This document shows positions 13,209 through 25,190 of a stretch of DNA of 64,000 nt, one piece after another. Position numbers and translations under genes: made by a program. Source of the stretch: Eretmocerus hayati (lineage: Eukaryota > Arthropoda > Insecta > Hymenoptera > Aphelinidae); the NCBI GenBank assembly GCA_029851415.1, contig CM056742.1:61824454-61888453 (forward strand), in the 5' to 3' direction. Positions within the stretch are counted from its first letter, which is position 1. Every line of letters starts with the position of its first letter. The notes beneath the pieces are model-generated. The model saw nothing but the letters and a program-made list of their open reading frames with translations. It made no database searches and was not told the origin of the DNA.

Positions 13209-16200
13209 GAGCATCGAGTCATCTTCTCGCGAATTTCGGGCATTGGATATCGATCGGCATTGACTATCCGACATCCCCGTCAATGGAACCATGTGGATGA
13301 AAGGGACAAGTTGGCAATTAGTCTGTAGTTTGATTGAAATACGCGATTCCTTACGTCTGCTTAGAATCTTAGCGAGCGTCGTCCACGGCTCGAGCATCGA
13401 GTCATCTTCTTGCGAATTTCGGCCATTGGATATCGATCGGCATTGACTTTTCAACATCCCCGTCAACGAAATCGTATCAATGAAAGAGACGAGTTGACCA
13501 TGAGTCTGTAGTTTGATTGGAATCCGCAATTTCTCAGGTCTGCTTCGAATCTTAGCGAGCGTCGACTACAGCTCGAGCATCGATTCATCTTCTCGCAAAT
13601 TTCGGTCATTGGATATCGATCGGCTTCGACTTCCCGACATACCCGTCAACAACATTGTATCGATGAAAGAGACAAGTTGACAATTAGTCTGGAGTTTGAT
13701 TGGGATCCGCAATTTCTCACGTCTGCTTAGCATCTTAGTGAGCGTCGACTACGGTTCGAGCGTCGGGTCCTCGTCTCGCGAATCCCGGTCATTCGATATC
13801 GATCGGCATTGACATTCCGACACCCCCGTCAAAAATCGTGTGATTGAAAGGGGCAAAAGGTTTATCAGTGTGTAGTTTGATTGAAATCCGCAAATTTCTT
13901 CCATCTGCTCTGAATCTCAGCGAGCGTCGACTACAGCTCGAGCATCGAGTCTCCTTGTCGCGAATTTCGGTCATTGGATATCGATCGGCATTGACTTTCC
14001 GACATCCCCGTCAACGGAATGGTATGAATAAAAGAGACAAGTTGACATTTAGTCTGAAGTTTGATTGAAATCCGCAATATCTGATGTCTGCTTAGAATCT
14101 CAGCGCGCGTCGACTTCAGCTCGAGCAGCGAGTCATCTTCTCGCGAATTTCGGTCATTGGTTATCGATCGGCATTGACTTTCCGTCATCTCCGGCGACAA
14201 AATCGTGTGAAAGGAAGAAATAAGTTGTCAATTAATCTGTAATTTGATTGAAATCCGGAATTCCTCACGTCTGCTTAGAACCTTAGCGAGGGTCGACCAC
14301 AGCTCGATTATCGAGTCATCTTCTCGCGAATTTCGGTCATTGGTTATCGATCGGCATTGACTTTTCGACATCCCCGTCAACGAGATCGTGTGAATGAAAG
14401 AGATAAGTTGTCAATCAGCCTGTAGTTTGATCGAAATCCGCAGTTCCTCACGTCTGCTTCGAATCACAGCGAGCGTCGACTCTAGCTCGAGCATCGAGTC
14501 ATCTTCTCGCGAATTTCTGTCACTGGATATCCATAAGCATTGCTTCCCCAACATCTCCGGCGACAATATCGTGTGAATGAAAGGATCGAGTCGTCAATTG
14601 GTCTGTAGTTCAATTGAAATCCGCAATTCCTCAAGTCTGCGTAGAATATTGAGGCGCATCGACTAAAGCTCGAGCATCGAGTCATCTCCTCGCGAAATTC
14701 GGGCATTGGATATCGATCGGCATTGACTTTTCGACATCCCCGTCAACGGAAGCGGTGAATGAAAGGGACAAAATGTCAATTGGTCAGTAGTTTGATTAAA
14801 ATCCGCAATTTCTCACGTCTGCTTAGATTCTTACCGAGCGTCGACTACAGCTCGAGCATTGATTCATCTTCTCGCGAATTTCGGTCATTGGATATCGATC
14901 GGCATTGACTTTCCGACATCCCCGTCAAGGAAATCGTGTGAATGAGAGGGACAAGTTGTCAAATAGTCTGTAGTTTGATTGAAATCCGCAATTTCTCACG
15001 TCTGCTTAGATTCTTACCGAGCGTCGACTACAGCTCGAGCATTGATTCATCTTCTCGCGAATTTCTGTCACTGGTTATCAATGAGCAATTACTTCTAAAC
15101 ATCTCCGGCGACAAAATCGGGTGAATGGAGGGAGCAAGTTGTCAATCAGTCTCTGGTTTGATCAAATTCCGCAAAATCCTTACATCTGCTTTGAATCTCA
15201 GCGAGCGTCGACCACGGCTCGAGCGTCGGCTCCTCGTCTAGGGAATTTCGGTCATTGGATATCGATCGGCATTGACTTTTCGACAACCCGTCAACGAAAT
15301 AGTGTGACTGAAAGAATTGAATTGTCAATTACTCTGTTGTTTGATCGAAATCCGCAGTTCCTTACGTCTGCTTCGAATCATAGCAAGCGTCGACTACAGC
15401 TCGAGCATCGAGTCATCTTCTCGCGAAATTTTGTCACTGGATATCCATGAGCATTGACTCTCCAACATCTCCTGCGACGAAATCGTGTGAATGGAAGAAT
15501 TAAGTCGTCAATTGGTCTGTAGTTCGATTGAAATCCGCAATTCCTCACGTCTGCTTAGAATCTTAGCGAGCATCGACCAAAGCTCGAGCATCGAGTCATC
15601 TTCTCGCGAATTTCGGTCATTGGATATCGATCGGCATTGACTTTCCGACATCCCCGTCAATGGAATCATGTGGATGGAAGGGACAAGTTGGCAATTAGTC
15701 TGTAGTTTGATTGAAATACGCAATTCCTTACGTCTGCTTAGAATCTTAGCGAGCGTCGTCCACGGCTCGAGCATCGAGTCATCTTCTTGCGAACTTTGGC
15801 CATTGGATATCGATCGGCATTGACTTTTCAACATCCCCGTCAACGAAATCGTATCAATGAAAGAGACGACTTGACAATTTGTCTGTATTTCGATTGGAAT
15901 CCGCAATTTCTCACGTCTGCTTCGAATCTTAGCCAGCGTCGACTACAGCTCGAGCATCGATTCATCTTCTCGCGAATTTCGGTCATTGGATATCGATCGG
16001 CTTCGACTTCCCGACATACCCGTCAACAACATTGTATCGATGAAAGAGACAAGTTGACAATTAGTCTGGAGTTTCATTGGGATCCGCAATTTCTCACGTC
16101 TGCTTAGCATCTTAGTGAGCGTCGACTACGGTTCGAGCGTCGGGGCCTCGTCTCGCGAATTCCGGTCATTCGATATCGATCGGCATTGACATTCCGACAC

Positions 16201-16777
16201 CCCCGTCAAAAATCGTGTGATTGAAAGGGACAAAAGGTTTATCAGTGTGTAGTTTGATTGAAATCCGCAAATTCCTTCCATCTGCTCTGAATCTCAGCGA
16301 GCGTCGACTACAGCTCGAGCTTCGAGTCTCCTTCTCGCGAATTTCTGTCATTGGATATCGATCGGCATTGACTTACCGACATCCCCGTCAACGAAATGGT
16401 ATGAATGAAAGAGACAAGTTGACATTCAGTCTGTAGTTTGATTGGAATCCGGAATATCTGACGTCTGCTTAGAATCTCAGCGCGCGTCGACTACAGCTCG
16501 AGCAGCGAGTCATCTTCTCGCGAATTTCGGTCATTGGTTATCGATCGGCATTGACTTTCCGTCATCTCCGGCGACAAAATCGTGTGAAAGGAAGAAATAA
16601 GTTGTCAATTAAACTGTAATTTGATTGAAATCCGGAATTCCTCACGTCTGCTTAGAATCTTAGCGAGGGTCGACCACAGCTCGATCATCGAGTCATCTTC
16701 TCGCGAATTTTGGTCATTGGTTATCGATCGGCATTAACTTTTCGACATCCCCGTCAACGAGATCGTGTGAATGAAAG
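13180..16777 (+). repeat. Satellite block duplication, offset 2,377 bp (thirteen monomers)
   Basis: About 1.2 kb at 13,180-14,400 matches 15,557-16,777. Diagnostic variants include a shortened CCCCGTCAAAAATCGTGTGA (13,825 and 16,202) and GTGAAAGGAAGAAATAAG (14,207 and 16,584). This is one of the longest duplicated blocks in the array. Confidence 0.8.
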
Positions 16778-17589
16778 AGATAAATTGTCAATTACCCTGT
16801 AGTTTGATTGAAATCCGCAATTCCTCACGTCTGCATAGAATCTTAGCGAGCGTCGACCACAGCTCGCGCATCGAGTCATCTTTTCGCGAATTCCGTTCAT
16901 TGGATATCGATCGGCATCGACATTTCGACATCTTCGTCAACAAAATGATATGAATGAAAGAGACAAGTTGACAATTAGTCTGTAGTTTGATTACAATCCG
17001 CAATTTCTCATGTCTGCTTCGGATCTTAGCGAGCGTCGACTACAGCTCGAGCATCCAGTCATTTCCTCGCGATTTTCGGTCATTGGATATCGATCGGCAT
17101 TGACTTTTCGACATCCTCGTTAACAAAATCGTATGAGTGAAAGGGACAAGTCGACAATCAGTCTGTAGTCCGAATGAAACTCGCAATTCCTCACGTCTGC
17201 TTAGAATCTTAGCGAGCGTCGACCATAGCTCGAACATCGAGTCATCTTCTCGCTAATTTCGGTCATTGGATATCTGTCGGCATTGACTTTTCGACAACCC
17301 CGTCAACGGAATGGTGTGAATGAAAGAGATAAAATGTCAATTACTCTGTAGTTTGATCGGAATCCGCCATTCCTCACATCTGATCAGAAACTTAGAGAGC
17401 GTCGACTACAGCCCAATCATCGAGTCATCTTCTCGCAAATTTCGGTCATAAGATATCGATCGGCATTGACTTTCTGACATCCCCGTCAACAAAATCGTGT
17501 GAATGAAAGAGAAAAGTTGTCGACTAGTCTGTGGATTGATTGTAATTTGCAAAATCCTTATATCAGCTCTGAATCTCAGCGGGCGTCGA

Positions 17590-20260
17590 CTACGGCTCGA
17601 GTGTCGAGTCCTCGTCTCGCGAATTTCGGTCATTAGATATTGATCGGCATTGTTTTATCGACATCCCCGTCAACAAAATCGTATCAACGGAAGAGACAAG
17701 TTGACAATTAGTCTGTAGTTTGATTGATATCCGCAATCTCTTACGTCTCCTTCGGATCTTAGCGAGCGTCGACTGCAGCCCGATCATCGAGTCATCTTCT
17801 CGCGAATTTCGGTCATTGGTTATCGATCGGCATCGACTCTCGACATCTCCGTCAACGAAATAGTGTGAATGAAAGAGACAACTTGTCATTCAGTCTGTAG
17901 TTTGATTGAAATTCGCAAATTCCTTATATCTGCCCTGAATCTCAGCGGCCGTCGACCACGGCTCGAGCGTCGGGTCCTCGTCTCGCGAATTCCGGTCATT
18001 GGATATCGGTCAGCATTGGTTCCCGACATCCCTTCCACAGAATCGTGTGAATGGAAGAGACGAAAGGTTCATTAGTGTGTGGTTTGATTGAAATCCGCGA
18101 ATTCCTTACATTTGCTCTGAATCTTTGCGAACATCGACTACAGCTCGGGCTTCGAGTCATTTTCTCGCGAATTTCACTCACTGGATTTCAATATGCATTG
18201 ACTTCCCAACATCTCCGGCGACGGAATCGTGTGAATGAAAGGAACAAGTTGTCAATTAGTCTGTAGTTTGATTGAAATCCGCAATTCGTCACGTCTGCTC
18301 GGAATCTTAGCGAGCGTCGTCTACGGCTCGAGCGTAGGGTCCTCGTCTCGCGAGTTCCGGTCATTCGATTTTGATCGGCATCGACTTTCCGACATCCTCG
18401 TCAACAAAATCGTGTGAATGAAAGAGACAAAAGGTTTATCAATGTGTAGTTTGATCAAAATCCGCGAATCCCTTACGTCTGCTTTGGATCTTAGCGAGCG
18501 TCGACTACAGCTCGAGCATCGAGTCATCTTCTCGCGAATTTCTGTCACTGGATATTCATGAGCATTGACTTCCCACCATCTCCGGCGACAAAATCGTGTG
18601 GATGGAAGGGACAAGTTGTCAATTAGTCTCTAGTTGGATTGAATTCCGCAAATTCCGTATATCTGCTTCGAATCTCAGCGAGCGTCGACTACAGCTTGAG
18701 AATCGAGTCATCTTTTCGTGAATTTCGGTCATTGGATATCGATCGGCATTGACATTTCAACATCCTCGTCAACAAAATGGTATGAATGAGAGAGACAAGT
18801 TTACAATTAGTCTGTAGTTTGCTTGTGTTACGTGGGGAGGAGGTGTGATTCGAATGAATCACGGCTGAGTGATGTGAATATATAGGTTCAATGGCAGCTG
18901 AAATATATTCGAGAGAGAGATATGATTCTGAAGGTTGATACGAGCGGTCTGGCTGCCGCACGGCTCATTTTAGACGACGATGGTCCGCGCTGCAGCGTAG
19001 ACCGATGCAGTCGGGATGTACTTCGCTCCGTCGAAGTGCTGACGGTGCATCGCGATGGCCGGCGAACCGCGAACATACGTTGCGTGGCCACGTAGCCGTC
19101 GCGGGTGCAATGTCATCGTGGCACGAAGGGGACAGGTGGGATCAGCAACTGATCGCCACCTCTACCCACGTGACGATTGAAATCCGCAATATCTTACGTC
19201 TCTTTAGAATCTCAGCGAGCGTTGACTAGGGCTCGAGTGTCGAGTCCTCGTCTCGCGAATTTCGGTCATTAGATATTGATCGGCATTGACTCATCGACAT
19301 CCCCGTCAACAAAATCGTATCAACGGAAGAGACAAGTTGACAATTAGTCTGTAGTTTGATTGAGATCCGCAATTTCTTACGTCTGCTTCGGATCTTAGCG
19401 AGCGTCGACTACAGCCCGATCATCGAGTCATCTTCTCGCGAATTTCGGTCATTGGTTATCGATCGGCATTGACTTTTGACATCTCCGTCAACGAAATAGT
19501 GTGAATGGAAGAGATAAAATGTCAATTACTCTGTAGTTTGATCGAAAACCGCAATTTCTCACAACTGATCAGAAACTTAGCGAGCGTCGACTACAGCCCG
19601 ATCATCGAGTCGACTTCTCGCGAATTTCGGTCATTAGATATCGATCGGCATTGATTTATCGACATCCCGTCAACAAAATCGTGTGAATGAAAGAGACAAG
19701 TTGTCATTCAGTCTGTAGCTTGATTGAAATTCGCAAATTCCTTATATCTGCTCTGAATCTCAGCGGCCCTCGACTACGGCTCGAGCGTCGGGTCCTCGTC
19801 TCGCGAATTCCGGTCATTGGATATCGATCAGCATTGACTTCCCGAGATCCCTGTCCACAGAATCGTGTGAATGGAAGAGACGAAAGGTTCATTAGTGTGT
19901 GGTTTGATTGAAATCCGCGAATTCCTTACATCTGCTCTGAATCTTTGCGAACCTCGACTACAGCTCGGGCTTCGAGTCATCTCCTCGCGAATTTCACTCA
20001 CTGGATTTCAATATGCATTGACTTCCCAATATCTCCGGCGACGGAATCGTGTGAATGGAAGAAACAAGTTGTCAATCAGTCTGTCGTTTGATTGAAATCC
20101 GCAATTCCTCACGTCTGCTCGGATTCTTAGCGAGCGTCGTCTACGGCTCGAGCGTCGGGTCCTCGTCTCGCGAGTTCCGGTCATTCCATTTTGATCAGCA
20201 TCGACTTTCCGACATCCTCGTCAACAAAATCGTGTGAATGAAAGAGACAAAAGGTTTATC
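17590..20260 (+). repeat. Satellite block duplication, offset about 1,820 bp, spanning the inserted element
   Basis: Monomers at about 17,850-18,440 match 19,670-20,260 with rare variants such as GGATTTCAATATGCATTGAC. The monomer at about 17,590-17,700 matches 19,226-19,330 at a shorter offset of about 1,636. The second copy lies beyond the 339-bp insertion, so the two parts are not a single simple duplication. Confidence 0.7.
18836..19174. mobile_element. 339-bp insertion in the satellite, solo-LTR-like or MITE
   Basis: The satellite is interrupted inside a GTAGTTTGATTG segment. The insert starts TGTTACGTGGGGAGGAGGTG and ends CACCTCTACCCACGTGAC, so its ends are inverted repeats of each other over about 18 bp with a few differences. 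The flanks GCTTG (18,831-18,835) and GATTG (19,175-19,179) differ at one base and may be a 5-bp target duplication. There is no coding frame. The TG start and inverted TGTTACG-type ends suit an LTR left after recombination, but a short inverted-repeat transposon cannot be excluded. Confidence 0.6.
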
Positions 20261-21779
20261 AGTGTGTAGTTTGATTGAAATCCGCAAATTCCTTACATCT
20301 GCTCTGAATCTCAGCGAGCGTCGACTACAGCTCGAGCATCGAGTCTCCTTCTCGCGAATTTCGGTCAATGGATATCGATCGGCATTGACTTTCCGACATC
20401 CCCGTCAACAAAATGGTATGAATGAGAGAGACAAGTTGACATTTAGTCTGTAGTTTGATTGAAATCCGCAATTTCTGACGTCTGCTCAGAATCTCAGCGA
20501 GCGTCGACTACAGCTCGAGCATCGAGTCATCTTCTCGCGAATTTCGGTCATTGGATATCGATCGGAATTGACTTTCCGTCATGGAAGTGGTTATTCGCAG
20601 TCGTATTCCATGTATGTCCGTGTAGAAAATATACCCTCCGTGCGCGTCTGTAAGAACATTAGACTAAGATGATGGAGTACATCCGTCGACTTCCGTAAGC
20701 TTGCAAGCTCTGTCCGTGGATACCCGTCTACCCGTTCTTGTCGCATCCGTGCACACCCGTCTACCCGTGTGGATCCGTTTTGGTTCGTTTCGGTCGTTGT
20801 ATCCGTGCAGACCCGTGCATCCGTGCGGGACCGTGCAACCTTGTCGCATCCGAGCACACCCGTCTACCCGTGTGGCCGTACAGACCCGTGCATCCGTGCG
20901 GATCCGTGCAACCTTGTCGCATCCGTGCACACCCGTCTACCCGTGTGGCCGTGCAGACCCGTGCATCCGTGCGGACCCGTGCAACGTGCACACCCGTCTG
21001 ACCGTGTGGATCCGTTTTGGTTCGTTTCGGTCATTGTATCCGTGCAGACCCGTGCATCCGTGCGGACCCGTGCAACCGTGTCTAGCCGTTTTGGATGTTC
21101 TTTCCGTCGCATTCGTGCACGCCCGTGTACCCGTGTGGATCCGTTTTGGTTCGTTTCGGTCGTTGTATCCGTGCAGACCCGTGCATCCGTGCGGAGCCGT
21201 GCAACCGTGTCTAGCCGTTTTGGATGTTCTTTCCGTCGCATCCGTGCACGCCCGTGTACCCGTGTGGATCCGTTTTGGTTCGTTTCGGTCGTTGTATCCG
21301 TGCAGACCCGTGCATCCGTGCGGACCCGTGCAACCGTGTCTAGCCGTTTTGGATGTTCCGCACACACACGTCTACCCGTGTGGATCCGTTTAGGTTCGTT
21401 TCGGTCGTTGTATCTGTGCTGACCAGTGCAACCGTGCGGACCTGTGCAACCGTGTCTAGCCGTTTTGGATGTTCTTTCCGTCGCATCCGTGCACGCCAGT
21501 GTACCCGTGTGGATCCGTTTTGGTTCGTTTCGGTCATTGTATCCGTGCAGACCCGTTCATCTGTGCGGACCCGTGCAACCGTGTCGCATCCATGCACACC
21601 CGTCTACCCGTGTGGCCGTGTAGACCCGTGCATCCGTGCGGACCCGTGCAACCGTGTCTAGCCATTTTGGATGTTATTTTCGTCGCATCCGTGCACGCCT
21701 GTGTACCCGTGTGGATCCGTTTTGGTTCGTTTCGGTCATTGTATCCGTGCAGACCCGTTCATCTGTGCGGACCCGTGCA

Positions 21780-22670
21780 ACCGTGTCTAGCCGTTTTGGA
21801 TGTTCCATGCACACCCGTCTACCCGTGTGGATCCGTTTTGGTTCGTTTCGGTCGGTGTATCCGTGCAGACCCGTGCACACCCGTCTACCCGTGTGGCCGT
21901 ACATGACCGTGCATCCGTGCGCCCCCGTGCAACCTTGTCGCATCCGTGCACACCCGTCTACTCCAGTAGCCGTGCAGTCCCATGCATCCGTGCGGACCCG
22001 TGCAACGTGCAGACCCGACTACCCGTGTGGATCCGTTTTGGTTCGTTTCGGTCGTTGTATTCGTGCAGACCCGTACATCCGTGCGGACCCGTGCAACCGT
22101 GTCTAGCCGTTTTGGATGTTCTTTCCGTCGCATCCGTGCACGCCCGTGTACCCGTGTGGATCCGTTTTGGTTCGTTTCGGTCGTTGTATCCGTGCAGACC
22201 CGTTCATCTGTGCGGACCCGTGCAACCGTGTCTAGCCGTTTTGGATGTTCCATGCACACCCGTCTACCCGTGTGGATCCGTTTTGGTTCGTTTCGGTCGG
22301 TGTATCCGTGCAGACCCGTGCACACCCGTCTACCCGTGTGGCCGTACATGACCGTGCATCCGTGCGCCCCCGTGCAACCTTGTCGCATCCGTGCACACCC
22401 GTCTACTCCAGTAGCCGTGCAGTCCCATGCATCCGTGCGGACCCGTGCAACGTGCAGACCCGACTACCCGTGTGGATCCGTTTTGGTTCGTTTCGGTCGT
22501 TGTATTCGTGCAGACCCGTACATCCGTGCGGACCCGTGCAACCGTGTCTAGCCGTTTTGGATGTTCTTTCCGTCGCATCCGTGCACGCCCGTGTACCCGT
22601 GTGGATCCGTTTTGGTTCGTTTCGGTCGTTGTATCCGTGCAGACCCGTGCATCCGTGCGGACCCGTGCAA
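21780..22670 (+). repeat. 445-bp tandem duplication inside the CCGTG array
   Basis: The segment around 21,780-22,225 is repeated directly at about 22,225-22,670. Shared unusual variants are GTACATGACCGTGCATCC, CGTGCGCCCCCGTGCAAC and TACTCCAGTAGCCGTGCAG. A related third copy with small changes begins near 23,897. Confidence 0.75.
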
Positions 22671-22839
22671 CCGTGTCTAGCCGTTTTGGATGTCCCGCAT
22701 ACACACGTCTACCCGTAAGGATCCGTTTAGGTTCGTTCCGGTCGTTGTATCCGTGCAGACCCGTGCAACCGTGCGGACCCGTGCAACCGTGTCTAGCCGT
22801 TTTGGATGTTCTTTCCGTCGCATCCGTGCACGCCCGTGT

Positions 22840-25190
22840 ACCCGTGTAGATCCGTTTTGGTTCGTTTCGGTCGTTGTATCCGTGCAGACCCGTGCAACCG
22901 TGCGGACCCGTGCAACCTTGTCGCATCCATGCACACCCGTCTACCCGTGTGGCCGTGCAGACCCGTGCATCCGTGCGGACCCGTGCAACCGTGTCTAGCC
23001 GTTTTGGATGTTCTTTTCGTCGCATCCGTGCACGCCCGTGTACCCGTGTGGATCCGTTTTGGTTCGTTTCGGTCATTGTATCCATGCAGACCCGTTCATC
23101 TGTGCGGACCCGTGCAACCGTGTCTAGCCGTTTTGGATGTTCCATGCACACCCGTCTACCCGTGTGGATCCGTTTTGGTTCGTTTCGGTCGTTGTATCCG
23201 TGCAGACCCGTGCAACCGTGCGGACCCGTGCAACCTTGTCGCATCCATGCACACCCGTCTACCCGTGTGGCCGTGCAGACCCGTGCATCCGTGCGGACCC
23301 GTGCAACGTGCACACCCGTCTGACCGTGTGGATCCGTTTTGGTTCGTTTCGGTCGTTGTATCCGTGCAGACCCGTGCAAACCCGTCTAACCGTGTGGCCG
23401 TACAGGACCGTGCATCCTTGCGGACCCGTGGAACCTTGTCGCATCCGTGCACACCCGTCTACCCGTGTGACCGTGCTGACCCGTGCATCCGTGCGGACCC
23501 GTGCAACGTGCAGACCCGACTACCCATGTGGATCCGTTTTTGTTCGTTTCGGTCATCGTATCCGTGCAGACCCGTGCATCCGTGCGGACCCGTGCAACCG
23601 TGTCTAGCCGTATTGGATGTTCCGCACACACCCGTCTACCCGTGTGGATCCGTTTTGGTTCGTTTCGGTCGTTGTATCCGTGCAGACCCGTGCAACCTAG
23701 TCGCATCCACGCACACCCGTCTACCCGTGTGGCCGTGCCGACCCGTGCATCCGTGCGGACCCGTGCAACCGTGTCTAGCCATTTTGGATGTTCTTTTCGT
23801 CGCATCCGTGCACGCCCGTGTACCCGTGTGGATCCGTTTTGGTTCGTTTCGGTCATTGTATCCGTGCAGACCCGTTCATCTGTGCGGACCCGTGCAACCG
23901 TGTCTAGCCGTTTTGGATGTTCCATGCACACCCGTCTACCCGTGTGGATCCGTTTTGGTTCGTTTCGGTCGGTGTATCCGTGCAGACCCGTGCACACCCG
24001 TCTACCCGTGTGGCCGTACAGGACCGTGCATCCGTGCGCCCCCGTGCAACCTTGTCGCATCCGTGCACACCCGTCTACTCCAGTGGCCGTGCAGTCCCAT
24101 GCATCCGTGCGGATCCGTGCAACGTGCAGACCCGACTACCCGTGTGGATCCGTTTTGGTTCGTTTCGGTCGTTGTATTCGTGCAGACCCGTACATCCGTG
24201 CGGACCCGTGCAACCGTGTCTAGCCGTTTTGGATGTTCTTTCCGTTGCATCCGTGCACGCCCGTGTACCCGTGTAGATCCGTTTTGGTTCGTTTCGGTCG
24301 TTGTATCCGTGCTGACCCGTGCATCCGTGCGGACCCGTGCAACCGTGTCTAGCCGTTTCCGATGTTCCGCACACACACGTCTACCCGTGTGGATCCGTTT
24401 AGGTTCGTTTCGGTCGTTGTATCCGTGCAGACCCGTGCAACCGTGCGGACCCGTGCAACCTTGTCGCATCCATGCACACCCGTCTACCCGTGTGGCCGTG
24501 CAGACCCGTGCATCCGTGCGGACCCGTGCAACCGTGTCTAGCCGTTTTGGATGTTCTTTTCGTCGCATCCGTGCACGCCCGTGTACCCGTGTGGATCCGT
24601 TTTGGTTCGTTTCGGTCATTGTATCCATGCAGACCCGTTCATCTGTGCGGACCCGTGCAACCGTGTCTAGCCGTTTTGGATGTTCCATGCACACCCGTCT
24701 ACCCGTGTGGATCCGTTTTGGTTCGTTTCGGTCGTTGTATCCGTGCAGACCCGTGCAACCGTGCGGACCCGTGCAACCTTGTCGCATCCATGCACACCCG
24801 TCTACCCGTGTGGCCGTGCAGACCCGTGCATCCGTGCGGACCCGTGCAACGTGCACACCCGTCTGACCGTGTGGATCCGTTTTGGTTCGTTTCGGTCGTT
24901 GTATCCGTGCAGACCCGTGCAGACCCGTCTACCCGTGTGGCCGTACAGGACCGTGCATCCTTGCGGACCCGTGGAACCTTGTCGCATCCGTGCACACCCG
25001 TCTACCCGTGTGACCGTGCTGACCCGTGCATCCGTGCGGACCCGTGCAACGTGCAGACCCGACTACCCATGTGGATCCGTTTTGGTTCGTTTCGGTCATC
25101 GTATCCGTGCAGACCCGTGCATCCGTGCGGACCCGTGCATCCGTGCGGACCCGTGCAACCGTGTCTAGCCGTATTGGATGTTCCGCACAC
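22840..25190 (+). repeat. Duplication inside the CCGTG array, offset 1,543 bp
   Basis: About 780 bp at 22,840-23,620 recurs at 24,383-25,190. Shared variants include GATCCATGC context changes, CATCCTTGCGGACCCGTG and CTACCCATGTGGATCCG. The second copy carries one extra 18-bp subunit. Confidence 0.7.

Larger units (their letters stand above)
3791..20580 (+). repeat. 183-bp satellite array, about 90 tandem monomers
   Basis: A monomer beginning GTAGTTTGATTGAAATCCGC recurs about every 183 bp (for example 3991, 4174 and 4358). It passes through the conserved words AGCGAGCGTCGACTACAG, CTCGAGCATCGAGTCATC and GATATCGATCGGCATTGA. Orientation is constant across the array. The second half of the monomer comes in two main forms, one with GATATCGATCGGCATTGAC and CCCCGTCAAC, the other with GGATATCCATGAGCATTGAC and CTCCGGCGAC. 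They are mixed irregularly, so some monomers look like mosaics. Because 183 is 3 x 61, one frame often stays open for one or more monomers, giving many false 60-140-codon frames. The array is interrupted once (18,836-19,174) and stops abruptly at 20,580. A centromeric or pericentromeric role is possible but unproven. Confidence 0.95.

Noticed and set aside
3791..20580. Many 60-144-codon frames in the satellite
   Set aside because: They are the same monomer translated repeatedly (183 = 3 x 61), in both orientations, with frequent stops where monomers vary.
3791..20580. CRISPR array
   Set aside because: The repeats are about 183 bp with no short direct repeats separated by unique spacers, no cas genes are near, and the window is eukaryotic in character.
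3791..20580. CENP-B box in the satellite monomer
   Set aside because: TTTCGGTCATTGG-type words resemble only the first bases of the box; the required later positions do not fit.
22806..24866. 686-codon open frame (and others of 160-500 codons on both strands) in the CCGTG arrays
   Set aside because: Unit lengths are mostly multiples of three and the words contain few stop triplets, so several frames stay open at once on both strands. The products are simple Pro/Cys/Val/Arg-type or Thr/Arg/Gly repeats with no known family.
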